A stretch of DNA of 64,000 nt from Lottia gigantea (Eukaryota > Mollusca > Gastropoda > Lottiidae), in NCBI RefSeq assembly GCF_000327385.1, contig NW_008706746.1:9182628-9246627 (forward strand), in the 5' to 3' direction. Both the position numbers and the translations under genes were made by a program. Position 1 is the stretch's first letter, and each line of letters begins with the position of its first letter. The notes under the pieces are model-generated. The model was not told the origin of the DNA, did not search any database, and saw only the letters and a program-made list of their open reading frames with translations. This document shows positions 49,401-60,599 of the stretch, piece after piece.

Positions 49401-52400
49401 TTTGCTTCCTTTTGCTTTGGTCCTCGAACTTCTTTTAACAGGTGACAATCCATAAGGTTGTGTAGAATCATCCAATACAACACCTTCTTCCTCAGATGGT
49501 GGTGACTTAGCTCCCTTTAAAGGAGACAAACCATAGGCCTGAGTTGCCTCTTCAATAACTTTTTCCTCTTCTTTATCTTTTTCATCCTCCAAAACAACTT
49601 GAGATTTTTTAATACCTTTTGAATTCTTTCCTTTTCCTTTACCCTTGCCTTTTTTCTTTGGTGTAAAGCATGCTTGTGTTGGCTCATCAAAAGAAGATAA
49701 ATTTTCGACTGGAACTGTTTCAACTGGACCTTTATAAGAGTCTCCCTCATTAAGAAGCTGAGTAGCATCAGCCGTAGATGCACTTAAAACTTCGGAATTT
49801 GGAGTTCCATCAATAAGTTGTGTTTGGTCATTCATACTTACAGGAACTGTTTCAGAAAGGGGTTGTGTGGTATCAGAGTCACTTCCATTTTCAACTGGAA
49901 TTGTGGCATCACCAACTGCAATTGTAGCATCATCACTTGTAGCATTTATTGCAATTGTAGCATCATTTACACCAACTGTAGCATCTACTGCAATTTTAGC
50001 ATCATTAACAGCAATGGTGGCATCATCTACTGCAATTGTAGCATCATCAACAGCAACTGTAGCATCATCAACAGCAACTGTAGCATTTACTGCAATTGTA
50101 GCATCCCCAACCGCATTACTTTTTGTGGATTTCTTAGATGATTTGCCTTTCTTTGGGCTTTGTATCATTTGAGTGGCATCATCGGAACCAATTTGCTGTG
50201 TCGCATCATCTACTTTCTGTGTTTCATCACTTAACTTTTGTGTTGCATCAGTTCTTTTTGGGCTTTTAACTAATTGTGTTGCATCATCATTGCCAGTATC
50301 TTCTACCACTTGTGTGGCATCCATATTTACTGGTTGTGTAGATCCATCATCAGAATCTTCTTTAGCATCTGCTTTCTCCATGGGTTCGTCAGCTACATCT
50401 TCATCCATATCGCATGCTAATGTTGGCATAATAAACAGGTGACTCATGTCCTGTTCTTCAGACTCACTAGCTGGATCTTCTTCAAGAACTTCTTCCTTTA
50501 CATTATCAGGAATGATAGGATCAGACTTAACCTCTTCATCATTATCTGTAAAGATTAATGAATACACTTAAAATCTAGGGTCCATTTCAATAAATCTTTA
50601 CAGGTAATGATTTAAATTTCTTAGTTATTAAAATTTATATTAAAAAATTCTAATCAGATAACTATATTGCAGAAAATCTGGACATTATCATCTTCAAATT
50701 TTATCACAAGACCTATTGTTTTTTTTATATAATCATAAAATTTTAGATTTTGATCTCTTGACTTAAGCCTCTCCAGACTGATGATCATGTGCACAACTTG
50801 ATTAGATTCAGTTCACTAAAGAATTCTAGAAGATCTTACCTGATAGGCCTACCGCTTTAGACCCTTTCAGATTATTGTTTTGTTCAGATGAAGTGCTCTT
50901 TGATTGATCTGCTCTAATTGGAGTTAACTCTTCATCTTTGTTCAGCATGAAACTCTGTGTTTCTGCCACTGCACTGATATCAGCTTCCATTTCATATGGT
51001 ACAGTTGGCCCCAAGGAAGCTTTAGGTGTAGATTGTTTACTTTTCTTAGGGGTGCTTCTCTTACCAATGTCCATTGTATAGGCTACAGTAGCACCTTGTT
51101 GGTCCTTTATAACAGAAAACAAAACTCATAATGAAAATTCTTTTATGTGATGCTTTAAACCTAAATATCAATGCTTCAAAACATTGTAAACCAGTCACCT
51201 AAATCAAGGTATTGCACTAATCCTAGCCTAGCTCGAAATATCAGTTGGCTTAAGAAAAAAACTAGTGGAACTTGAGAATCTGTTTCAATATGGTCATATG
51301 GAATATGTTTGAAAAAATACTATATTGGTACAAAGTGAAATTGCATAAAGATTGTGCATAAAGAAACTGTGAGTGACAACATGTTTCAGGGTTTGTCTTA
51401 ATATTTCTATAGGGCTCTGTATTTTAAAAGGTCAGGCAAATAATACTTTGACACAAGCTGAAATAGGCTGAAGATCAAACAGTGAAACTCTGAATAACAA
51501 CCTACTTCAGGGTGCATATAACAAAAAGAACACAAATCATATGTTATAGTTGAGCTAGTAAATAAGTACATAACATTAATGTTATCAAAAAAGTGTGTTA
51601 TACCATTATATAAGTTTTTTTTTGTCATATATGCTATTGCTTCTAAATGTGGCTCAAATCTAATTCAGGGTGTGTTATAATAATTGCTACTTACTTCATC
51701 TGTATCACTAAGAGAATGACAGGCTTGGGTAGCAGCATTCATATCAACATTAGAAATATCAGTCTCATCATCTGATTCAGGTATTATAGTACCACCTACT
51801 CTCTGGGTCGGCTGGTTTAATATATCTTTATTCACTTCATCATCAGTTTCTAAAATATAAACAGAAGGATAATATAAAATATGTGTAATACTTTTTATTT
51901 TCTGTTTTATAGGAGAGATGTTCTACATCTGATGTAACAATCAACATTAGATTTCTTTTTACAGTCTTTTTAAAGGAAGGATGAAGTCATCAACTTATTT
52001 GTTTTAACATAGACCTTAATGTTATTTGTTTTAACATAACCTTTAATCAAAGTCTCATATTGTGATCCGAGTCATGTCTAATAAGCATTTTGTAAACCAA
52101 TAACATTTGCATTCTCAAGAAGCTTTACAAAGATCACGCTAAAGCAAGTGTTCATTATGCAGGTTGGAAAGATGCCACTGGCTAAAGGCTTCAATCACAT
52201 TCTATATCTATGTAATAGAGTTGGCGTTTTCACAAACTTGAGGCTGACCCTGACCAGACTCTGCCTCTCCCTCCTAAACTCTCAATTTCTGATCATTTCA
52301 TGTAAGGGAAGAATTGTTTGCTAGTCCCCCTTAACAGTTCTGTGGCAAGTATTCAGCTCACCACCAACGTGGCAAGTACTCAGCTCACCACCAACGTGGC

Positions 52401-54801
52401 AAGTACTCAGCTCACCACCAACGTGGCAAGTACTCAGCTCACCACCAACGTGGCAAGTACTCAGCTCACCACCAACGTGGCAAGTACTCAGCTCATCACC
52501 AACCAATGACAAATCAGACAACTTTAAAGGGGAAATAACTCACCATCATCTGTCTCACTGTCCATGACACAAGCCTGAGTTGGTTGGTTTAATAATCTCT
52601 CATCTTCACTTGATCTTCCTTCTAAAACACATTGAGGAATCATTTATTGTCTTTGTTGGTGAATATGAATATTAGCCTCAAAACAGCTATCAATATATCA
52701 ATATTTAGTCAAGGTATAAGATGAACTTAGTAATAACTTGACATTGTGAAGTTGGCAGCTTTCTAGAACATAGAACATCTGGCAACCTCAATTGTAACAA
52801 GTGGTTGCCTAGCAAGATATGCCCACTTTCCTGATGCATTTTCTGTATATCAAGGGCGGTCACCTATCTGTGGCAAATCATACCAACATCTAATTTGTGC
52901 AAGATATTGTTGATTTAATCAAACACACATTATTCAATAAAATTCTGACATAGACTGCGTTCACATGCCAACAATTCAAGGGCAATAACTCAAATTCTGT
53001 TGATCAAAAAATGTCAAATTCAAACTTGACTAAGATCTCATCATTATAGATGATCACACCAAATTTCATTTAAATCAGATGAAAACTGTAGTTTCTATTG
53101 TGTTCACAAACAAATTTTGACACGTTTTTCCCAAGTCAAGTGCAACAACTAAAAAACCATTCATCGAAAGATCGTCAAATTCGAACTTTACCAAGATCTC
53201 ATTATTAATCTTCACACCAAATTTCATTTAAATCGGATGAAAATTGTAGTCTCTATTGAACTCACAAGCCAATACAGTAAAAGTAAAAGGAAAACAATGG
53301 AATTTGATGCCAAAAATATATGCTTCCATAGTTATTTGAGAAGAAAAAGAACTCTTACCTTCAGTAAAAACTAGTGTAGCTGTGGGAGGTGGTGTTTGAT
53401 CATCTCTTTCAGAATCAGGTGATAATACTTTACGTTTACCTGTCAATTATAAATATCAATATTACATTTCACATATAAAAAGCTCTACAGTGACTGCCAA
53501 AAAAGTGAAATTCAAATAAATATCTCTGGAACTATTTTTCATCAAATGGTTTAATTTTGTCATTTATATGCATTTATACTTCTGATATCTGCTGAAAATA
53601 AAGCATTGTTACCTGAAGGCTTCTTTCTTTGAGCAGGTGTTTCCTTAACTGTAATGTTTCTGTTTGATTTTCCTACAAAGAGTCAAAGTACAAATGATAT
53701 TGTTCAAAGCAATCTATTCTAGTATATATACTCTATATAATAATCTGGTCAAGTCTTTATGCAATTACAAAAACTGGAAATTGAAATAGTGCAAATAGAA
53801 CTTTTTGTCTCCAATGTATACATCTAACCCACCTTTTTTAAATGAATCCTCATCACTTTCAACTTGAAATGATAAGGTTCCACCGGTTATATTTTGCTTC
53901 ATTAGCTGTGTTGGTTGATAACACTGTAAATAAATCAAATAACATGATCTTTGATCAAATTCAGAAAGATGACTTGAAATGATTTTTTTTTCAATATCAA
54001 AACTTATCAAAGACAAAAAGGAATTTGCCAAAAAATAAGAGAAGCATTTCTCAACCTTTTTTGGTCCATGGTGACATTTTGGAAACCACATCACGGTCTA
54101 AAGACACAGCTTAGAATTAGAACTTTAAGAGGTCAATGCCTCATAATCGTCAATGGGACCACGGGCCCCAGGTTGTGAACCTCTGAACAAGAGTGAGAAT
54201 TATGAGTAACATACTTGAGTTGGTTGTAGTATATCACTGCTAGCATCACTATCATCATTATAATCATCTTCTATTAGTGTAGTAGGTCCTGTATCTTTAC
54301 TACCATTATCATTTAACATAGACTCTGAACCAGTCTCAGACCCACTGTCTTCTACAGCCCTATTCTAGAGACAACATTAAAAAATATCTTAGTTCATTAT
54401 TCATATCTAATATATATATTGAATAATGTAATATTTGTTGATAATGCCATTGAAATGACAACAGTCTAACTGTCATGTTGAATTATACAGGAACATCTAG
54501 AGATCATATAGATTCTATGGTTATTCAAATTTGATGATCAAGGTTGATTAAAACACCCTGTAAAATGACAACAGTTTAAACTACCATAAATGTTTCTGTT
54601 GAAATATAAGAGAAAAGTTTGAAATATATCAATATTAATTATGAAAGTACAAATGAGTTTATTTAGATGATTATATCCCTTTAAGATATCACAATGATTG
54701 AATCTTACCTTTTCAATAATCCTATAAATACATTCTACATCAGCAAATATAATTCTATCATTGGTCTTTAATTCATATCTTACTTCTGGTGTTAAAAATA
54801 A
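43420..54801 (-). CDS. MDC1: Mediator of DNA damage checkpoint protein 1 (N-terminal exons not found)
   Basis: Exons in phase: 54709-54801, 54215-54364, 53833-53923, 53613-53672, 53359-53439, 52543-52621, 51695-51849, 50840-51104, 49227-50545, 48743-48889, 46742-48364, 46229-46405, 45717-45785, 45011-45110, 44483-44638, 44272-44297, 43788-44038 and 43420-43477 (TAA), about 1,630 aa. The first exon is the last strand pair of an FHA domain (PEVRYELKTNDRIIFADVEC). Next come acidic S/T-D motifs (LSDTDE, DSETDD, ESDDETD) like the SDTD sites that recruit NBS1, many TQ motifs (QPTQ, DATQ), and basic serine-rich disorder. The C-terminus is a tandem BRCT: KVMFTGVVDEQGER, LGGSMAETIQECTHLITDK, IRRTVKLLGG, SSEFILTGILRQ. 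In human MDC1 the Thr of FTGV and the Lys of TVK bind phospho-H2AX; both are present. It should scaffold the damage response at chromatin breaks. The 5' FHA exons are not found between 54.8 and 64 kb. Confidence 0.9.
45111..45704 (-). repeat. 99-bp tandem array copied from an MDC1 BRCT exon and its acceptor
   Basis: The motif TAATGATATACCACNTNATA recurs at 45072 (true exon), 45171, 45270, 45369, 45468, 45567 and 45666, a period of exactly 99 bp. On the minus strand each upstream unit carries an acceptor (ATTATAG), then about 40 exon bases (ATAAGAAGAACAGTAAAGTT and on to TCATTAG), then GTACTA, which can act as a donor. So every unit is a possible 40-nt mini-exon, a shortened copy of the real exon 45011-45110 that begins IRRTVKLL. 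Copies are over 95% alike by eye. Confidence 0.93.
49880..50115 (-). repeat. Coding minisatellite in MDC1 (DATIAV-type repeats)
   Basis: In the large exon the minus strand encodes runs of DATIAVDD, DATVAVDD, DATIAVND and variants, about a dozen repeats of 7-10 residues. The DNA unit (plus strand GCATCATCTACTGCAATTGT) varies by multiples of three, so the frame is kept. The unit looks like a TQ-less relative of the neighbouring DATQ motifs. Confidence 0.85.
52347..52503. repeat. 27-bp minisatellite in an MDC1 intron
   Basis: About six copies of CAGCTCACCACCAACGTGGC plus AAGTACT, nearly identical. It lies about 40 bp from the exon at 52543-52621, on that exon's donor side. The frames open on both strands across it are a consequence of the 27-bp period. 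Confidence 0.95.
52968..53262. repeat. Tandem duplication, about 140 bp, in an MDC1 intron
   Basis: Two diverged copies share CAAGATCTCAT, ACACCAAATTTCATTTAAAT, C.GATGAAAA.TGTAGT, TCTATTG and CTCACAA/TTCACAA in order. It is probably an old dispersed repeat family rather than gene sequence. Confidence 0.65.
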
Positions 54802-55321
54802 CTACAAATACAAAACTCTGATATCACAAATACACTCAAAATCATATGCTTCATAGCACCTTTACATGATATTTTTAATATCACCAATCACCATGCAGTG
54901 TGCAATGACGTCTTGCCTTGACGGTGGCACTATTCCATTTTGATATACGAAGCCTGTAGGTAGCACAATGCAAAACATTGTTTGTCCCATTCAAACAACT
55001 TGACATTTTCCTACGTCAACTGATTTGATTTCTGATTTCAATATATCAGTTGGAGTAAAGAAAATGAATACATTATAATTTTTGAGTGATATAGTCATCT
55101 TAAACCACTGCAAGATTATTTATCAAAAGATATTATAAATCTGGTTAAGATGAGACAGGTATATGTATAAACAATTGAATACAATATTCTTGCGTATGTA
55201 ACGATTCCATGGACCTTTCGTTTCTACTTACATTAGAAATATGACTAACACCAATGGATTAAATGTTTATTTCAGAAAGTTAGAGTAAATTTAAACGAAC
55301 GCTATAATACATAATATCTGG

Positions 55322-55450
55322 TCTTATCAGTTGTATGAAGGGTTAACCGGTCTAATCAGTTGTATGAAGGGTTACCCGGTCTAATCAGTTGTATGAAGGG
55401 TTACCCAGTCTAATCAGTTGTATGAAGGGTTACCCAGTCTAATCAGGTGT
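55322..55450. repeat. 29-bp minisatellite, about 4 copies
   Basis: Units of TAATCAGTTGTATGAAGGGT plus TACCCRGTC, with the first copy most diverged. It shares the TAATCAG.TGTATG core with the array that follows, so both probably arose from one ancestral unit. Confidence 0.85.
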
Positions 55451-55499
55451 ATCAGTGGGTGTATGTAGAATCAGATGTATGTGTGTGTATGTAACATTG

Positions 55500-55766
55500 T
55501 CTAATCAGCTGTATGGCTGGGTATATGTTATCTTGTCTAATCAGCAGTATGGCTGGATATATGTTATCTTGTCTAACCAGCTGTATGGGTGGGTATATGT
55601 TATCTTGTCTAATCAGCTGTATGGGTGGGTATATGTTATCTTGTCTTATCAGCAGTATGGCTGGGTATATGTTATCTTGTCTAATCAGCTGTATGGCTGG
55701 GTATATGTTATCTTGTCTAATCAGCTGTATGGCTGGGTATATGTTATCTTGTCTAATCAGCTGTAC
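55500..55766. repeat. 36-bp minisatellite, about 7.5 copies
   Basis: Units of CTAATCAGCTGTATGGCTGG plus GTATATGTTATCTTGT, very uniform. The 36-bp period leaves frames open on the plus strand (repeats of YGWVYVILSNQL and GYMLSCLI), which I regard as accidental. Confidence 0.93.
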
Positions 55767-56725
55767 CAGGGAAAATCAAATATGCCTCAGACTAAGAAAC
55801 CTCTAATTGATATAGCAGTTCACAGAGGGATGCAGATATAGCAAACTGAATCAAAGAGGCTTCACCTGATCTAGGGAGTCATACCCTGCTTTATTTGCAA
55901 CCTTTACCACTATGGAACCAGACGCTGAGTCCAGTAACAAAACCACATTACATATCTATTTAATTCTAAAATGTGTATTCAAAACAATGTTCCAGACTAT
56001 TTAGTTTACCAGTCGATACAGATAGCTCAAATCAAACTCAAAGAATTCCATTATCTTCATCTATATTTTTCTGGGCTCCAACATCTGCAATTACGTAGAA
56101 TATTAATACAAATGTACTGGTTAAATTATACACACATAACAAAATCTTACTGAATAGTGAATTGTCAAATACTCTAACCTAAATACATGAATATACACAC
56201 TATTGGGGTTGACAGTTGATTTGACAGAAGATTTAAGTTGGTCAGGTGCAAAAAACATCTCATACATCTCGTTCTGAAGCTTTGTTCAGTAACATAGCTA
56301 TAATGGTCAACACAAGTCTTTCATTGATATTTTCGACTCAAGTTATGGTAATAAAGGCCAAATACTCTACTTAAAAATTTGATTGGTTACAACTTCAAAT
56401 AAAATATCAAGCCCAATAAAAAAAGTGTAAAATTATAAATTCAAATTTTAAACATTGCAGTTGATTTGGTAATAGAGTATTTCTCATAAAATATTTGATA
56501 TCTAGGCCTACATCACAAAAATCAGAAAAAATTTCAAATTTGCCAAAGTCAAAATATATTCCTGTCGGTTCGTACGATTCTAGGAAACACCAAATACAAA
56601 ATATGAAATTGAGTAAATGTTAAAATTTTTTGAAGACAAAACTTTAGAAGTGATTTTTGAAGCTCTATGATCTATAAAGTTTAGGAATAGTTATGTATGT
56701 TTGTTAAGGTTAAGTTGTAGTGATA

Positions 56726-57045
56726 GGCATCAGGGGGCGAGAGCCAACACTGGGCCGACTTTCGGAAGCAATTGCACAGGCATCATAATTGTTCTCACCT
56801 TGAAGAGGATCCAAACTCAAGGCACCTAATCACCAAGCAGACGACAATCCCACTCGCTAATGAGTTATTCCACTGCCACAATAAGACAGTGTTCAAACCC
56901 ATCTTAGAGGATAGTATTGATGTTAACACATTTTGAAAGTTGTTAATCCTCAAGGAAATATTCATATAGCCTGGCACAGGCAATGATAGGCATCAGGGGG
57001 TGAGGGCCATCACCAAGTCGAATCTCGGAAGCACAATGGTGATTT
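56726..57045. repeat. Direct repeat pair about 255 bp apart
   Basis: GATAGGCATCAGGGGGCGAG at 56727 recurs as GATAGGCATCAGGGGGTGAG at about 56983, each followed by GCC, then TCGGAAGCA. The copies might bound an inserted element of about 200 bp or be a diverged tandem repeat. Confidence 0.5.
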
Positions 57046-57689
57046 ACTGTCCAATAAGACCAAAATAGAATTTAAGGCGTATTATATGGCAAGTAAGTCA
57101 ACTGGTAGTATCATGTTATCATACTTGATCATTATTTGCAAAATGAAATTTTATAAAAGTCAAAGGGCTTAATTTGCGACCAACAGTATGAAAATGTACT
57201 TGAAAACCTAGGTGTTATTAAGTAATTAGATGGAGAGACACTTGATTATTTCAAAATTTCCTCTTTCAAAAATGAAAATTATCCATATATCGAAGCTGTT
57301 TAACAATTAATACAATTAATGGGGCAGTCTGATCTTTAAGTAAGCTGTAATTTTTTTTCTCAATTTTATGACAAAAAGAAAATCTAGTGGAATGTCTCTT
57401 GTCTTTAAAGAGCAAAAAGTTTTAATATGTAATCAAGTAACAAGTTGTTATGTTTTCTGGTCACTAGTGTAAAGAATTTAGAAAAAAAAACTCCAAAATG
57501 TAGAGTATTATGTCTCCTAACTTATTCTGAAGGTTTCAGGTTTCAACCCAAAATACTGAACCATTATAAAGCCAAGCACCACAATCTGATTCCATATGCA
57601 GCCCCCACAAAAAGATAGTGACCTCTGCTCTATGCTTTTGTCAGATATTGATCACTTATTTATTACTCCATTGCAGTTTTTCATAAATT

Positions 57690-58370
57690 ACGAGAGAGGG
57701 ATTACTTGACACATTATTACAACTTCAGAAGAAAAATGACCCTCCTCCTTCGCCTACTCGATTTGGCTCAAAACCTTGTGGTGGTTCTGCGTGTCGTACC
57801 TGCGAACATGTACCTATTTCTCATTTCTTTAAAACAATAAAACCGGAAAAACTTTCTTAATGACTGACCAACTTTCATGAGGAGACCAAAATCTGATTTA
57901 CCTAATTTCATGCGACATACAGTATATTGGAGAAACAAAGAACGCGCTGCAAACTAGTTTTAATGGCCATCGTTGCGATATAGTACATGGCAAAAACAGA
58001 CCAATTTCCATTCACTTTAACCAACCCAACCATTCCATTGAAACTTGTTGATTATGCCAATTGAAAAGATACAACCTATGTCAAATATCAAGCCAAAGCA
58101 AAGAAGATTACAACGCTAGAGTTATTGGATGGACCAACTTCAAACTGTATATCCAAATGGTTTAAATATTCAACATACCAACCAGATAATACCCTTCGTT
58201 ACCACTTACAATCATACTGCCACTAATGCCTCTCATATCATCAGACGCCACTACCAGACTCTTCAAGACCAATATCCTAATGTCTACAGCATGAGACTTG
58301 TTACAGCTTACAGAAGAAATAAAAATTTCATTAATATCCTAGTCCATGGTAGACTTAACCCTCAATAGAC
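57690..58370 (+). mobile_element. Penelope-like retroelement fossil, GIY-YIG endonuclease part
   Basis: Recognisable pieces on the plus strand are a cysteine-rich PCGGSACRTCEH, a GIY-YIG endonuclease stretch (YIGETKNALQ, FNGHRCD, HFNQPNHSIE), then YPNGLN, and IIPFVTTYN with the following RRHYQTLQDQ region. These are the linker and endonuclease motifs of Penelope-like elements. The copy is broken by several interruptions, lacks the reverse transcriptase core, and looks old. The order of the motifs is unusual (see findings). Confidence 0.75.
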
Positions 58371-58610
58371 TTCAAATTTCTGACTATTCATATTAATGCT
58401 TTTTATTTTCTTATAGGAAAAGATTTTGTTTCACAATAATGGTTTTAATATAATATATAGTTATTATATTTTAGAAATCTTTTCAAGTATAATTTAAAAA
58501 GTTTATAATGAATAAAAAGTTTGCATACTGCCCCTTTATACTGTTTTTTTTTTGGTAATTCGAGGTTCACTGTAACTAAGTGAAGAGGAGTGGTTAACTA
58601 AATAGATTTA

Positions 58611-58830
58611 AAGATGGGTTCCCTTATTTTGATTTATGAATATGAAAATGCTAATACTTATATTAATAGAAAGTAGAGGTGCTCTTATGACTTGGAAAAA
58701 TACCAGTTTGTTTCACATGTCCATAATGAATTCATAATTAGCTAAATTAGAAGAGAATTACCTGCAGAATTCCAATGAGTGACCAATCAAGAAAAGTCAA
58801 AAAGTCTTTTTTTGTTTATCCAGACTGTTC
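58611..58830 (+). repeat. Dispersed repeat, partner of 10070-10190
   Basis: Shares AGATGGGTTCCCTTATTTT and, further on, GTGACCAATCAA..AAAGTC, AAAGTCTTTTTTTGTTTA with the reverse complement of the first copy, with extra sequence between. Probably a non-autonomous DNA element. Confidence 0.45.
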
Positions 58831-59460
58831 ATACATGAACATTTATGATTGGTTAAAACTTTTGTCACGATATCAACATTCAATTACAGGTCAAGGTGAA
58901 TTCAAACCAGAAGTCATGTAACCTACCACAATACATGTGGGTAATTGAAACCGGAACCCGTTGAATTTTTATCAATTTTTACAATATAAAGATCACTGCA
59001 ACAAGGTAATAAATCGTAACATTAATCTCTATTTAACGTCCTACTTTTCTGCACCATTTGGGCAAATGAGAAGATATGCATGTAATGTCAACTAACTTAT
59101 CAAATATTTCCTCATACATATATATATATGATGCAAGATCAAGCGTGAGACAAACAACCACAATATTAAATACTAACTTGTTCTAAAACTTTTTTGCTTT
59201 CTGCATAATCTGATAATATGTTACATGGATTCCATTATCATTGATATAGAATTTCACAACTTGATATTAAGTTGACAAACAAGTTACAGAGTGGCATTCA
59301 GCTCTGATATAGTGAATGCTGTAGTGGATCTCAAACATTGATTTTCTCCTTGTGATTGCATATATTCCATAGCCTTCTTCTTTTTTCAGGTTTTGAAGTG
59401 GACTTACTCAGGGACTTATATTGAATATATTGATCAAGATATCAACAGCTAACAGAAATC

Positions 59461-60147
59461 ATGGCTGAAGCTACTGAAAATAGTGAGCTGCTGTTAAATT
59501 CATCTTCTACAGATATGGTTTTGGGTCCAAACTTGGACTTCAGGAGAACAGAGCAAATTCAATTTGACAACTCTCAGATACTTACCAATAATATAAGTCC
59601 ATTGCCATCTCTAGCATTATTACAATCACAAATAGGCCTACCTCAAACTAAAGATTTCAAAGAGACAGGTTGTTCTGGGGTAGACCTTATAAAGATTATG
59701 AAAAGGTATAATCAATTCAGAGGATTAATAACTATACAAGAACTTAGACAAAAACTTAGATATAATCTTATTAATGTGGGAGGATACTTTGTTTCCATAA
59801 ATAAAAACACCCCAGGACATATTGTGGGAGTCATGGTCTTACCAAATTATGTAATAGAATATTTTGATTCCGCAGGAAATGAACCAGCAGACTTAAATCC
59901 TGAATCAAATTACGAAGTTATTTATAATACAGTAAAATTACAAAATGATGGGAATATGACCTGTGGTCTGCATGCATGGTTTTTTCTGACTTTAAGGTTC
60001 CAAGACATTAGCATGGATGATATAATAAAATTATACCCTAGTCAATGTGATGATTTGACACTGGAAGATAATGACACCTTTGTCAATGACAAAATGAATG
60101 AAGACATAATAAAATGGCTATATTGGAGAAACAATCCAGCAACATAG
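59461..60147 (+). CDS. Adenain/Ulp1-fold cysteine protease-like protein, single exon
   Basis: One open frame of 228 aa begins with ATG about 70 bp after a good acceptor (TTCTTTTTTCAG, ending near 59390), so a spliced untranslated leader is likely. Poly(A) signals follow at 60343 and 60477. Residues 1-75 are polar and disordered. The second half has the spacing of an adenovirus-type (C5) or Ulp1-like protease: GGYFVSIN, PGHIVGVMVLPNYVIEYFDSAGN (split here: the His of PGH and the YFDSxG strand) and MTCGLHAWFFLTLR with the likely nucleophile cysteine. Related proteases occur in Polinton/adintovirus-type elements and in host genes. No capsid, polymerase or integrase neighbour is visible and no terminal repeats. 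The gene looks whole. It may be a retained copy of an element protease; function unknown. Confidence 0.7.
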   Translation: MAEATENSELLLNSSSTDMVLGPNLDFRRTEQIQFDNSQILTNNISPLPSLALLQSQIGLPQTKDFKETGCSGVDLIKIMKRYNQFRGLITIQELRQKLRYNLINVGGYFVSINKNTPGHIVGVMVLPNYVIEYFDSAGNEPADLNPESNYEVIYNTVKLQNDGNMTCGLHAWFFLTLRFQDISMDDIIKLYPSQCDDLTLEDNDTFVNDKMNEDIIKWLYWRNNPAT

Positions 60148-60342
60148 AAGAACTTGTAGAAGTAATCTGGCTAAACACAAATGGGACACTTTTATTATTT
60201 TTCACAACTTTTTCTGTGATGTTATTGCAATAAGTTATCATAGAAACATTATAATTAATGTGTAATGAAAACTTTGATACTTTCAGTGCATTTTCTGTGA
60301 TATTAACTGCTACCAGTCACTGTTAATATCTATCTACATTAT

Positions 60343-60482
60343 AATAAACTAAAGTGCTATATAAAAGGATTTACAGTTTTATTTTTTTGAATTTATACTG
60401 CCAGTTTAGTGCCATATAACTCTTCACTGTGATTTTGGATACTTTCTGAGGATCAGAAATGGTGTAAAATGATGAAAATAAA
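60343..60482 (+). terminator. Poly(A) signals after the protease gene
   Basis: AATAAA at 60343-60348 (ATAATAAACTAAAG) and again at 60477-60482 (GAAAATAAAGATT), 196 and 330 bp after the stop codon. The second is followed by T-rich sequence. Either could end the transcript. Confidence 0.5.
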
Positions 60483-60599
60483 GATTATTATTATATTACC
60501 ATTTATCCAATTGGATATTGTTTTCAACCAAAGTGGCCAGTATACCCTGTCTGTGTTGTGGTCTGTAGAACAGAAGATTATAGAACATTATAGTGCTGC

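Larger units (their letters stand above)
54802..59460. other. Region without a recognised gene, 4.6 kb
   Basis: This should contain the missing 5' exons of MDC1 if the gene is complete, but I could not find an FHA core (G-R, S-x-x-H, N-G motifs) on the minus strand. It holds two minisatellites, a 50-bp repeat pair, a dispersed repeat and a Penelope-like fossil. A splice acceptor and untranslated exon of the protease gene lie at its right end (about 59390). Confidence 0.45.

Noticed and set aside
49818-50442. Plus-strand frames rich in SIV, CNC and VAS repeats
   Set aside because: Antisense of the MDC1 DATIAV/DATQ repeats.
52318-52521. Repetitive peptide frames VASTQLTTN (+) and CHVGGELST (-)
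   Set aside because: Products of a 27-bp intronic minisatellite with no splice sites.
55455-55841. Frames with YGWVYVILSNQL and GYMLSCLI repeats
   Set aside because: Products of the 36-bp minisatellite; no other coding sign.
55865-55945. Minus-strand exon-like stretch ending in a GTGAAG donor, considered as an MDC1 5' exon
   Set aside because: Open in one frame but with no FHA residues and no good acceptor.
56795-56983. 62-aa minus-strand frame
   Set aside because: Lies between two copies of a direct repeat; no motif.
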